DNA of 64,000 bases from Immersiella caudata (lineage: Eukaryota > Ascomycota > Sordariomycetes > Sordariales > Lasiosphaeriaceae), in NCBI GenBank assembly GCA_030512335.1, contig JAULSU010000001.1, forward strand, positions 5,022,001 through 5,086,000, given 5' to 3'. The position numbers were made by a program, and so were the translations under genes. Under the pieces are notes generated by a model that was not told the DNA's origin, did not search any database, and saw nothing but the letters and a program-made list of their open reading frames with translations. Positions 31,580 through 42,219 of the stretch are shown piece by piece. Numbering within the stretch: position 1 is the stretch's first letter; every line of letters begins with the position of its first letter.

Positions 31580-32239
31580 ATGGCAACTGGCTCTGCCCAA
31601 CACTCGCCTACCGAGCCATTTGATGAGAAGTCGGAGTCACCTATTTTGCCTCCGCAGCAAGATCGCAGAACAATTTCATCACTGAGTCTCGAGAAGATGG
31701 AGGAAACTCAAGGCTCACTCGCGAAACCGCGGGGCGTCAAGACACCTGAGCCTCGCGCTTCCAAGGATCGCATCAACAGCCAGAAAGATCTGGCAGAGCG
31801 ATCGCCCAGCACGCCCGGACACCTCGCTCCGTTCGACTGGGATGAATTCGAAGCCCGGTTCGAGGAAGCTCTCGCCAAGGCGGACAACGATGAGCAGGAG
31901 CTTCTGAAGGAATTCGAAAATCTCGTCAAGTACTTCAATGTCTGGGCCTCTGCTGCCTCGGTCCACGACACCGAGAGAGGCGTCAAACGGTTTGTGTTCC
32001 CTATATCTACCCACATTGGATGATGGCTAACCATGCTTGCAGTCTGCAAACCAGAGAGCGATATGTGAGAATCGCGGAGCAGAGTCTGTCGCAGAAGAAG
32101 AAGCACCGTGAGTTTCGATTGGATTTTAACCATGATCGCAAGCGCTGACAGATGCCTAGTCACCGAGGTCGTTCGAGCCTTCCAGAGCGCCCTGGCGCTA
32201 CTCAACCAACCCGAGACTGAGCCTGACTCTGAGTCTTGA
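31580..32239 (+). CDS. Small coiled-coil fungal protein, function unknown (DUF5315-like)
   Basis: Three exons, 31580-31989, 32043-32107 and 32160-32239, give 184 aa. The ATG at 31580 (MATGSAQHSPTEPFDEK) is the first in frame. The first 90 residues are polar and disordered. A conserved helical region follows, with FDWDEFEARFEEALAKAD, LLKEFENLVKYFNVWASAAS, VKRLQTRERYVRIAEQSLSQ and TEVVRAFQSALALL. From memory this fits the fungal DUF5315 family, which has no defined biochemical role. The helical architecture resembles small subunits of membrane-traffic complexes, but that is only a guess. Introns are 53 and 52 nt with clear signals. Confidence 0.8.
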
Positions 32240-33086
32240 TCAGGCTTTGATCGAAAGCCATGTCCTGTGGTCGTCCCATGAGACATGGCAGGCATTCTTG
32301 TCAGCTACTTCAAGATTGCCAAAACAACAATCTCATCAACAATCATGGCAGCGCGATCGTCACTTGAAAGCGATTGTTGTGACCTGTCGTGACGCTGTGA
32401 TTCACCATTGTGGCAGCACGACACGAAACCACAGAAAACACACAACGTTGGGACAGCGACCATCACCTGAGATGTCTTGACACAAGCCACAACACCATCA
32501 TCAACCGTGGTGGCACCACAAACAAACCAAACCAAAAAAGCTACTATCACGGCGGCGATCACCACCTGAGACCCGTCATGACATTCGTCATGATGCCGTG
32601 CTCAAACCACTGCATTACGACACGCAAATCGAAGAAAAAAAACAAAAAAACCAATATCATTATATCGCAACCAGGGACAACTATTCGGTTGGCGACGGGG
32701 AGAAGCGCGCAGCGAGGGATTTGCCGCTGGCGATTTGTAGGTGGGGGTTGTTGTATGGTGATGGTGCTGTGTTATGCTCTTTTTCGAGGTGTTGCTAACG
32801 TTGGCAGGGTTGTGAAGAGAGGGTTGAGGGGACACCTGTTCACAGCAAAAGGTTTGGAGATCAAACGCTCCACTGCGAAGGAAGACAGTGGCGATCCCAT
32901 GCCACTGTCTCACTGAGCTCGGAAGACATATTCTTGATGACGCGATAGCAGAAACGCTGGAGTTGAAGAGGCAAACGGTTACTCGCACGTGATCTGTGAC
33001 CCCGTTGTTGCCTGCAAGGTTCCCACCTTCACTTTTTCTCACCAGCGCCCCCCAAGGAAAGAAGAGGGCGCTCAGCGCCAGCAAAT
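32240..33086. other. Intergenic region, 850 bp
   Basis: It has A-rich runs near 32635-32650 and a small inverted repeat, TCATGAC/GTCATGA, around 32577-32594. Overlapping ORFs here are His/Thr-rich and look spurious. Confidence 0.5.
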
Positions 33087-33709
33087 ATGGCGGGCATCAA
33101 GGTGCCTCAGATCAGCGAGGTACGTACAATGATTCTGCGAATATTTTCTAGGCTGACAATTGATTGCAGGCGGAAATGAATGCCTTTCACGACGCGCATT
33201 TTCTTCGACCTTCGACGGAGCACTTTACTGCACATTTCTTCCGACCCGAAAAGACCAACCACCACCACGATGTTCTCGCAGCCGACGAGGACGAATATTT
33301 TGAGGATGAAGAGCAGGATGACGGCCTGGGATATTACCACGATGGCGTGAAGAGGACCTTGACAGACGAGCAGATTGCCATTTTTCGGCATTCGGAGATC
33401 GAGGCGCTACGCCGCTCCCGGGAGTCCACAAAGATTCGGAAAGCGACAGTCCCCGAGACCGAGGCTGGCGAAGAGGGCGAGCTGTCGGAAGGCGAGGTCT
33501 CTTCTTCGACGCTAGCGGTCGCGGTCAAGAAGAAGCAAAAGAGAAGACGGGGCAAAAAGAAGAGCGACGAAGAACCGGTCGACCTACGGAAGCGGACCTG
33601 GGATGTAGTTGAGGCGGGCTTGGCTACGCTCGACTACGGAGAGGAAGAAGACGAACAGCCAGCCCAAGAGAACGCGGCGCAGCGACAGCGCATTTCGTAT
33701 GACGATTGA
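33087..33709 (+). CDS. DUF3807-like fungal protein
   Basis: Two exons, 33087-33119 and 33170-33709, give 190 aa. It starts MAGIKVPQISEAEMNAFHDA. The recognisable segment is GYYHDGVKRTLTDEQIAIFR followed by HSEIEALRR, typical of the fungal DUF3807 family. A preceding acidic patch (DEDEYFEDEEQDDG) and a very basic patch (VKKKQKRRRGKKK, near 138-150) look like a nuclear or RNA/DNA-linked protein. No function is established. The 50-nt intron has a GTACGT donor, GCTGAC branch and GCAG acceptor. Confidence 0.82.
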
Positions 33710-34367
33710 CAAAAGAGACATGGATGGTAAGTCACTATCGGCATTGGCTGCAACTTGGCCTTTTCCCATTTGCAATGATGAGAACATTTTGTATCGTCAT
33801 CCTTAGTCGGAAACCTGACCGTGGTGCCGAGGCTCTTGAGCTGAGGCATGACGAGTTGGGAGATGTCGAGTTTAATCTTCTCTCTGAGCATGCACTCCTG
33901 ATCTGCTTCTTTGCCGCCCTGGTTGACGGAGCTGTACTAACTGGAATCTAGACATTGGAATTTGCAGGCTCACAGCGGCCTTTTTGTTTTCGGGAAGCAT
34001 AAGGGCTGCGCAACGGTTAGAGATGAGGAGGTTATGAGGAACGATCAACATGGCAAGGAGTTTGGCAGGAATTCATTCGGGTAGCATGTTGCTAGATTTC
34101 AAGAAAGACTCTGAGCCCCAACTTCCAGGTTATCCATTGATTCGTGAGATTCATGTTTGGTGTTGGATGCTGTCGTCGCTGAATGGGCAGATCTCCCACT
34201 GCATCGATTTACCTTAGTCAGCCCGCCAAGCAGTGCCTACTCACACCTCGGAGTTGTCCTACAAGTCCTCGACGCTGACCCGTGTGCGACGATCTCATTG
34301 TGAGATCCACGTTATTAGCTAATCCCACTACCCACGTCTATAGGTTCCAGAAAGGTGAACACCTCCA
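33710..34367. other. Intergenic region, 660 bp
   Basis: Nothing beyond small ORFs is seen. It precedes the Zn2Cys6 regulator and must carry its promoter. Confidence 0.5.
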
Positions 34368-36615
34368 ATGTCATTCACTCCGACCCAGGGCGCAAAGGCA
34401 AGCCAGGCATGTACCAGCTGCCGCAAACAAAAGTCTGACCATATCCTCCAATTGTTTTCACACATGACTGACCCCTTCACCAGACGAAAATGTGACAAGG
34501 CGCTCCCCGTAGGTCTCCCATTTCCGCCATATGGCTCCTAATGTGGTTATTCATGGCTTTATTGGATGTCTTGAGCGTTGCGTGAGCGCGCCTGAGACAT
34601 TGCGTTGCCAAGGTAGGTAGAAAACACCTTGAAGAGAAATAACTAACGGGTATTTACCATAGATTTGCGGCCTCTGCTCCCGCCTCAACAAACCCTGCGA
34701 CTACGCCGACAACTTCCCGCCACCTCCCACGGCAGAAGATCTGGCCTCACTCCAAGCTCGTCTGTCCGATCTCGAAGCTGAACTCCGCGCTTCCAGATCC
34801 CAGCCCTCCCATTCTCAATCCACCCTCCCTCCCCCCCTTGACACCACGCCGTTTTCCCATGCTCAGTCCCAATCTCGCTTCCCCTCGGCCCTCTTCCTCG
34901 ACATCGACTGCTTCAAATACGCCTCCCTTCCCATCCCTCCACCTGGTATTCCTGTCCCACCATCTGCCCTCTCAATACTATCGAACTCTTCCACCGTTCA
35001 AGCAGCCATAAGCGACTACTTCGCCACCATTCACGCCTGGTTCCCGTTCATTTCGAAAAAGAGGCTCGCCATAGGGACGTCGCTTTGGGAGGGCGGGCCG
35101 GATGTAGCGATGCTTTTCTTGGGGATGATGCTTGTTTGTAGAACGAGAGGGGAGGATGAGGGAGGGGTGGGGATGGAGTTGTATAGGAGTGCGAAGGGGT
35201 TTGTGGGGGCATTGGTAGAGGGGGGAGTGGTCAGTTTGGCGGTCTTGCAGGGGATGGTTTTGGTCGTGAGTATTCTGGTAGACATGGAAAAGGAGAGAAA
35301 GGGGATGTGCTGACTTGTAGCGCCTAGGCGATTTGGGAAATGGGGATGGGGGTTTATCCTGGTGCGTGGATGACGGTAGCGCAGTGCGCGCGGTACGTGG
35401 ACCTTTTAGGGATTCCGAGCTTCAAGGGGAGTGCCCTCGTTCTAGGGGGTGCGGTAAGTGGTTTCTTGGAAATGTTGGCGGGCTGGATGTTTGTTGACAT
35501 CCCTGACAGGCTACTTGGACCGAGGTGGAGGAGAGAAAAAGGGCTTGGTGGGCTGTTTATGTTCTTGATCGCGCCATATGTTTGGGGAACAAGAAACGGT
35601 ATACGATGCCCGAGCCGGACGACGCGATTCTGCTACCCGTTGACGATTCCGCCTGGGTAAGACCATTCTCCCCCCTTTTTTTTTTTTTCTTCTACGACCG
35701 CTTAACAACAGCCAGGACGACGGCGACCCTTCCCGAAGTAGACAAATCCCCATCTCAACTCCCCTCCACGAGCCCCAAGGCCCCTTCACAAGACTCTGCC
35801 AGTCCGCCATGCTCGTATCCAAAATCGTCACACATACCCGCACCACAATCCGTAACCACCAACAACACAACGCCGCCAATTTCTGCCTCGACTCCGTCAC
35901 CTCCCTCATTGAAATTCTCGTCTCCTTCTCTCATACACTACGCTCTGAGCTCCCCAAAGCCAATAGCGACACGACTTGCTATCCGACCTCCCGCCCTCAC
36001 TCCCTCGGCCTCACCTCGCCCCCTCCACCCTCCACCGCCCCCTTCCCATGGACAGCAACCACCATCATCGCCAATGATTCCCCTAACCCCTCAACATTCA
36101 CCCCTTCCACCACCAGCAGCACATCCACCTCCTCTTGCCCCCTCTACTTCTCCCTCCTGCCCTCCCGCTCTCTAACCCTCTCTGCGCTGGTTCTCCTCTT
36201 GGACATCTACTCCTGCCCCGAAAACCTTTTGGACGGCCCCGGACCACTGGGCTCTGATTCACACTATGCGCGCTCCCCAGATGAAATAACCATGCAATCA
36301 CGGGCTGTAACCGGGCTGAGAGAAACTGCTCAGGCGACGAGGGACTTGGCGCTGGAGGTATTGGATGCGGCGATGTTGCCGAGCGGAATCGAGAGGGTCA
36401 GTCCGTTGTGTTTGGATGCATTTTATGGGGCGATGGCGACGCTGCACTGGCTGTGGAAGGAGGGAGGTGATGAGGAGGTGAAGAAGGAGATGGAGGATAC
36501 ACGGCGGTGTATGGTGCGGTTGGGGTGGAAGTGGAAGGTTGCGGGTGAGTATCTGGAGATGTTGAGATATCATGATGTTACGACGGTGATGGCGTGGAAA
36601 GGGATTGCGCCGTGA
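34368..36615 (+). CDS. Zn2Cys6 fungal transcription factor
   Basis: Six exons, 34368-34432, 34484-34508, 34663-35265, 35328-35453, 35510-35656 and 35716-36615, give 621 aa. The binuclear zinc cluster is at residues 15-42, with Cys 15, 18, 25, 32, 35 and 42 (C-x2-C-x6-C-x6-C-x2-C-x6-C), and is split over three exons. A short leucine-containing helix follows (LASLQARLSDLEAELRAS). The middle homology region of fungal regulators runs from about 120 to 350: ISDYFATIHAWFPFISKKRL, then WTEVEERKRAWWAVYVLDRA. The C-terminal part is Ser/Thr/Pro-rich, then helical. The target pathway cannot be inferred, since neighbours are housekeeping genes. The first intron has a weak GTCTGA donor. The second, 34509-34662, is a repeated intron (separate entry). 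Confidence 0.9.
34509..34662 (+). mobile_element. Introner-like element copy A (intron 2 of the Zn2Cys6 gene)
   Basis: This 154-nt intron in phase 0 lies between the codons for residues 30 and 31, inside the zinc cluster. It has a GTAGGT donor, AACTAACGGG branch region and CATAG acceptor. It aligns end to end with the MFS intron at 54641-54786: about 126 of 146 aligned positions are identical, with one 8-nt gap. Shared blocks include TCTTGAGCGT and CGTGAGCGCGCCTGAGACAT. The flanking exons of the two genes are unrelated. Confidence 0.75.
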
Positions 36616-36715
36616 GGGGCGGTGGTGGGAACTAAGGTACACGGTTTCTATTGTGGTCTAAGATACAGAGGCTGGAGGACTGGAACCAGCAAGCAATTTT
36701 CTCGGTGAGAGAAGC

Positions 36716-37830
36716 CTAGAACTTGTACACCTGCTCGGGTGTATATCCCAACTCCTTGAGGACGCCTACCAGCTCGCCCTGGTCGCGAGGGCTCTTCTTG
36801 TTGCCCGAGATGGCATTCATCATGCCAGGAGGTCCGCACACAAACACCTTGATGTTTTCCGTCTTGGGCTCGGGGAGTACTGTCTTCAGGAGCTCCTTGC
36901 CAATGACACCCTTGCCGCCCTGCCACTCCTTGGGAGGGTTGTCGAGAGTGTAGAACGCGCGGAATCGCTGCGGGTAGGTGTTCTCGAGCTCGGCCAGCTC
37001 CTTCTTGAGAAGGATATCCTCCTCAGTCAGGTTTCCAAACACGAGCGTTACCTTGGTCTTATCTTCAGGGTTGTTGAAGATAGCGCGCACGAGTTGCCAC
37101 ATGGGAGTAATTCCAGTGCCGCCAGCAATGAGACCAATGTGCTGGTGCTTGTTCGCCGACCAGGGGTACTTGGGGAGGGGCCCCTTGACTTCGAGCTTGT
37201 CGCCAGGGTTCAGAGAGTGAATGTGGGTGGACATCGGCCCGTTCGGGTACTGCTTGACAAGGAGGTCGACATAGCCACGGGCGTCCTCGTCGCTGACGGG
37301 GGTATAAGGGCGAAGCACAGGCTTCTCAGCGCCCTCCGGCTTGAACTTGGTGAGCACGGCGCTGGCGATGTGCAAGCCCGAGGCCATGTCTTCTTCGGGC
37401 AGGGCGAAGCGCACGCGCTTGGTGTTATGGTTGACAGTCTCGACCTCCTTTACCTCTAGGCTGACGAAACCCTGATCACCGCCGGTAAGAGCCTTCTTGA
37501 CGACACCCGGCGCAACCGAGGAGGCCTTGTCGGCCGCGGCCGAGACCGTCTCCTTCGCTTTGGCTTCGGCCTTCTTTGCGACGGGGGTGCCCGAGAGGAA
37601 GTAATAGGAGCCTGCGCCTGCGAGGCCTGCGGCGCCGGCAAGGAGGGCCAGGGTGCTCCCGCTGCTCTTCGCCGCGGGCTCTGTGGCATATCGGCGGGTC
37701 TGGAGGGACTACAATCGGCACCTGTTAGCCTCCCTTCTTCGGCGCGGACATGGAGTTGGGGAATCAGGCTCACTCGCTGAATGGGCGCGGCAGCCCGAAA
37801 GGCCGACCTGCTGGCGACAAACAAACTCAT
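36716..37830 (-). CDS. mcr1: NADH-cytochrome b5 reductase, mitochondrial type
   Basis: Two exons, 37830-37774 and 37708-36716, give 349 aa. Residues 1-26 resemble a mitochondrial presequence (MSLFVASRSAFRAAAP), and a hydrophobic anchor follows (STLALLAGAAGLAGAGSYYF), as in yeast Mcr1 of the outer membrane and intermembrane space. The FAD-binding motif is RPYTPVSD near 152. The NADH-binding motifs are GGTGITPM near 215-222 and CGPPGMM near 310-316. The C terminus is YTPEQVYKF. The enzyme passes electrons from NADH to cytochrome b5 and related acceptors. The intron has a GTGAGC donor and TAG acceptor. The gene is convergent with the transcription factor, with only 100 bp between stop codons. 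Confidence 0.95.
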
Positions 37831-39107
37831 GATGCTGGGGTGATGGGCGGCCGATCAATTGGATAATTGGGGTTGGGAAGTAGTTTAGCAAACTCAATTC
37901 TCGGCGAAGAAGGTGTCGTTGGGTTTGTAAACTTTATCCGTTAGATGCGCTAGCTCCAGGTATGCTGCTTGGCTCTCTGTGCTGAAATTGGGGTGGGAGC
38001 TCCCCCTGGAACGCGGGGCTTGCTTGGGTGATCCAACGCTGATGTTACGTCATATCGAGCCCACCCTCAATATCTCCGATAGACTAGCTGTATTGTCCTC
38101 GATACCGCCCGTTTTTTGAGATCTGACCATGTATTGTACGTCTTTGTGTGTCAAGCTGCTGCTTTAGCCCACTACTATGGTCCTGAGACCCGTATCTACA
38201 GTTGAGTCTAAGTGGGTATTAGAGCGTCCTTTACCTGGGAACGGACCGCAAACAGGCGAAACTATTTTAGATATTGGCAACTTTATTTGAGCATATGTCT
38301 GCCTCGTTGACAGGAGTAAAATCCGGGGCTGATGAGTTTCGCCCTATATTGCCGTGTGGCATGGCCTCAATTGATAGGTAGGTTAACCAGCTCGAAGAAT
38401 CACACACCATGGCACATACAACAACCGAAAAAGTAAAGAAATCTCGGTAAGCCTAACCGCGAGGGCGTCTTGGGCATTTATATGTATCTACCTCGACCCA
38501 GACTCGTACACACGTCTCCCAAGTCACTGCTTCCCTTCTCTTTGATGCTATCAGAAAAGACTGACACCTTTTCTGGAAAAAAAAGAAAGAAAAAAAAACC
38601 CTTATAACACCACGGGACCAACTTCCATCACCCGTAACTCATTCACGCTCCATCGAAAAGCAAAAGCAACAGCGGCATAAAACCCTCCGTGAACTTCCAT
38701 CCACCATGCAACAGCCCTCATCACCCAGGGCCGAAACGAGCGTATCAATCAAGCAGGCGAAAGTAAATTCCACGACCCATCAAAGCAGCTTTCAACTTTC
38801 AAAAACAGCAGCAGGTTCAGCAGCAGCAAAACGCGCTTCCTCCAGGGTAATAGTACAATATTCCATCGTCACCAGCCTCCCCTTCCCCTCTCGGTCATCC
38901 ACATCATATCCATTCTCACTCTCCTTGGGGAGGAGAAATAAACACAAGTCAAAAACCAGCCGCACTCCCCATCACTCCAATCCAGATGCTTTCGTAGGTA
39001 AATAAAATCTTAAACTCGCTTCTCCCTGTCTGCATGGTGTTGCAACCAACCAGTCAAAAACTTTTGTGTTATCGTCGTGGTATCGTCATCGTCGTCTTTC
39101 TTTCTCG
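37831..39107. other. 1.3 kb intergenic region
   Basis: It lies between the mcr1 start and the stop of the SH3-protein gene, both on the minus strand. It has A-rich tracts at 38577-38600. It probably holds the mcr1 promoter and a long 3' UTR. No gene is seen. Confidence 0.5.
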
Positions 39108-40637
39108 TCACCTATCTGTCGTGGTTTCCTCCGTCTTCGTTTCCTCCTCCAAGCTTGGCTCTAGCCTTACGTGTGGCAGCGTTTCGCCGCTCCCTCGCTT
39201 AATGCCTGCGTCCTGGCTGCCTCGGCGCATAAGACCCACATCTTGGTGAACAAGCAGGGTGGGCGTGTTGGCTTGGCTCCCGCCTCGCTGGCCGTGGTAG
39301 TGGACTACTTGTGGAGGAGCTTGCCCGGCTTGCGTACCCAGCAGATGCTGCGGATACGGATCGAGATCTTTGCTCGACGTCGAAAAGGTGGAGACTACTG
39401 GCTGGTGGTAACCGTTGGTGGCGTTACTCGGTGTGGGTGTGTGGCCGAAGTGATGCTCTGCTTGTGTCGGGGTGCCAACGTCATTGGGGCTTGCCGGGCT
39501 CTCGGCGAGGTGGCCAGCGAGACTGTGAATGCCACCTTCGATGTCACGGAGAAGGCGGACATATCCTTCCGGCACGAGACCGCTTTCGTTGGTCTTTGGG
39601 TCCTCGGCTACCAGCCACCCAAGCCCGTGCCTGTAAGACACCCAGATGATTTGGCCCTCGACTAGCGGAAGCTCGTTTTCGTTTTCCCGCTCAAAGTCAA
39701 AAAGCGCTACGGCCTTGCCGTGCATCTCCTCATCCGGAGAGGTAATTGTGAACTGATAGTCCCTCGAATACCTGGATTCATCCACTTCCTGCATGCCAGG
39801 AGAGGATCCAGTGCTCTCGTCTTCCGAATCCGAGTTGACTGCGTCGTGGTCTGCATACTGGCGGGGTTGCTGGTCGGGAATTTGGTAGGCCTCGCCATGG
39901 TGTCTGGCCTCATCCGCCGGGTATGTGACATACTCCCCACCAGGCCCGTTGGCTTCGGTTCCCTGGTTGACATAGTACCGCTCGCTCCCGTCGCCAGATG
40001 TTCCAGCATAGTACCCCCTTTCGCGATCAAAGTTGTCCGGGTTCAGGACAGAACCAGGCTGGCCGCCAGGGAGAACGCTGCGATCGCTCCGGTGTCTTCC
40101 GTGGCCGAAAGAGCCTCCCGACGACTTGTGCTTTCTGTGCCGCGAGCTGACGACAGGGCTTTGAAGGTCCTCGTCTTCACTCCATGGAGGCCCATCGGCG
40201 AACTGCATGGCAGGGAGATCGTGGATCTTGGACCAGCCGTCGTTCCATGGGTGGCTCTCCCACGATGTTGGCGGGTCAGACAGCCGCCGCTGCTCGCTTG
40301 CCGGGGTTGTCATTCCTGACGGCGGCCGGGAAGGCTCGGGGGGTGGCCCATAGTGCAGAGGATGCGACGGCGGGTACGCAAAGTCTCGCACCAGTGTGTA
40401 GGGGAGGCTTGAGGGGTAGAGAGGAAAGATGTTCGACGGTGGCCGTGACCGGGAGGGGATCGAGGTTGTCGAATATTGCGACAGCCTGTTCTTGGATGCG
40501 TGGGACATGGGGCGCGGCAGGGTGCTTCTCCGGTTTGGCGGCGAGGTTATTAACGGCGGAAGCGGATGCGCGGCGCTCGGAGTCTGTGATGTGATAGCGG
40601 GCGGTGAGGTCTGACCGGGAGACATTATCGCCGTCAT
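39108..40637 (-). CDS. nbp2: SH3-domain protein, Nbp2/Skb5-like
   Basis: A single exon encodes 509 aa. The frame is open further upstream, but the first ATG is at 40637 (MTAIMSPGQTSPPAITS), in a good initiation context. About 300 N-terminal residues are Ser/Pro/His-rich disorder, including FPLYPSSLPYTLVRDFAYPP. One SH3 domain lies near 315-375: GKAVALFDFERENENELPLV, EGQIIWVSYRHGLGWLVAED and NESGLVPEGYVRLL. This SH3 type is that of yeast Nbp2 and fission yeast Skb5, adaptors that bring phosphatase or PAK kinase into stress MAPK and cell-wall signalling. The assignment rests on the SH3 domain only. A Ser/Thr/Gln-rich tail ends in an acid-rich run. Confidence 0.82.
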   Translation of the reverse strand: MTAIMSPGQTSPPAITSQTPSAAHPLPPLITSPPNRRSTLPRPMSHASKNRLSQYSTTSIPSRSRPPSNIFPLYPSSLPYTLVRDFAYPPSHPLHYGPPPEPSRPPSGMTTPASEQRRLSDPPTSWESHPWNDGWSKIHDLPAMQFADGPPWSEDEDLQSPVVSSRHRKHKSSGGSFGHGRHRSDRSVLPGGQPGSVLNPDNFDRERGYYAGTSGDGSERYYVNQGTEANGPGGEYVTYPADEARHHGEAYQIPDQQPRQYADHDAVNSDSEDESTGSSPGMQEVDESRYSRDYQFTITSPDEEMHGKAVALFDFERENENELPLVEGQIIWVSYRHGLGWLVAEDPKTNESGLVPEGYVRLLRDIEGGIHSLAGHLAESPASPNDVGTPTQAEHHFGHTPTPSNATNGYHQPVVSTFSTSSKDLDPYPQHLLGTQAGQAPPQVVHYHGQRGGSQANTPTLLVHQDVGLMRRGSQDAGIKRGSGETLPHVRLEPSLEEETKTEETTTDR

Positions 40638-42219
40638 GGCTGAAGCTGTGGAGGTGCGAGGGCGGATCCAACAGCGGGCTGTAGACTGTATTTGGGTAGG
40701 GCTGATATTGCGGTGGACTGCGCCGGGGCTTGGTGGGAACGGGCTGTCCAGGCGCCGCTTCGCCCTTGAGCGCAAAGCCGGGGCTTCGACCGAGGCTTGG
40801 GCGCTCAGAGTCGTGCGGGTGACCCCGTCGAGGGTGGGAAGAGCAAGCTTCTGTGTTCAGTCGGTCGTGATGCTGTCGCAAAGCAAGCGTCGGCTGGCTG
40901 GAAAGAACGTCGCGAGGCCGCACGAGAGCGCAGAGGGTGCGCGGATTCGTAAATTCGTGGGTGTGGTGTGGGCTCCCGCCTTGGGCGCTCGCGAGGCTGT
41001 TCACGATCGGGGCTCGGCGCCGGGAGGCCACAGCATTCAAACAAAGGACTTGCAAAACAACGAGTCTACAAAATGAGGCCAGATACAAAAAGGCTGGATG
41101 GGGCCTGGGCAATTGGCCGAGAAAAGACAGAGGTTCGATTTCCGAGTTGAAGATGGCCTAGCCAAGGCAACCTGAGGTGGAGGAAGGCGGAGGGGGCCCA
41201 AATGGTTGGGCGGCTGGATCTTCGACAGGCAGGTAAGCGCGCTGCCGCAGACTTGCAAGACGCCAACTCGATCGAACCACCGTGCGGATTCCGTCCAGCG
41301 ACAAATGGCGAATCGACCACGCAAGTTCGAGCCACTTGCAGAGCGTTTGCGTTTACGACCCCGATTGCATTTTATATCTACTGCTTGCTCAGCTGTCCCA
41401 CTACCTGCCTGGCGGCAACTGATAGTAAGCTCACTAACATCGGATGCCGTTTGGCGGTTCAACGAACCCTCCGCCGCGACAAACCCCACAGATTGCTGCG
41501 GCTTGTGTGGCCAGACTGAGCACAGCGATATCTGATTGGGGAGATCTGCCCGCCGTTGGTCCAACACCCCCTGCGTGCGTGTGGATGAGATAGATACGTA
41601 GCCCTAAGATGCTGCTCTGAGGAGCAGTCCCCAAGCCTATCCCTGTTTCTTGAAACAAAAACCCGAAGGCTGGATGCGTGCGGCATGGGTGGTGAGAGAG
41701 GCAACTCCAAGCAGGTAGGTGGACCTTTGCGTCCTCGGAGGCCCACTGTGCGCTTGCGTTGATCGCACAGTAGCACGAGAGCGGCTGAGGCAAAAAGGGC
41801 AGGCGGTGTGATTGGCACAAATCCAGACTTGGGCTCCACCTTCGGTAAACCTCATAAAGCTTGAGAACCAAATCCCACTCTTTGAGCTTCACAACATCAT
41901 CAACTTCCGTGAGGTCTTGTTACCACACCACGCAAAGGGAGGGGATCCTGCTCTCACCACTTCCAGCAGGTAATTACTATCCCCCTCCGCTTCCTGTGCT
42001 TGCTTCTATGATGAACCTTTTATTGGAGCTGTCTTACGCCTGCTTGTCAGTCGATGGTGACAAACTTTTATTACGCTTTTTTTCCTGAATTGAATGCAAA
42101 CAACCTGGATAATGACTGAACTGCAAAACCTTTATTCTTTGCCTGGTTACTGACGTTTGGCATCTAGCAAGACCGGGTTGAAAACGCCGATGCTGAGTTG
42201 ATCGTGCTGGCTGCCTGCG
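40638..42219. other. 1.6 kb divergent intergenic region
   Basis: It lies between the SH3 gene and ssu72 start codons. The left part is probably the long leader of the SH3 gene, in which a competing minus-strand frame (40276-41112) is open but not protein-like. Nothing else is recognised. Confidence 0.5.

Noticed and set aside
32410..32916. 168-codon ORF rich in His, Thr and Lys
   Set aside because: It is low-complexity, lies between two well-defined genes, and has no conserved-looking segment.
40276..41112. 278-codon minus-strand ORF overlapping the N terminus of the SH3 gene in another frame
   Set aside because: The frame that continues into the SH3 domain has the Ser/Pro-rich, fungal-like sequence. 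The alternative frame has none.
41088..41165. tRNA-like stretch with GGTTCGATTTCC
   Set aside because: The arms do not pair beyond four bases at the ends, and the T stem does not form.
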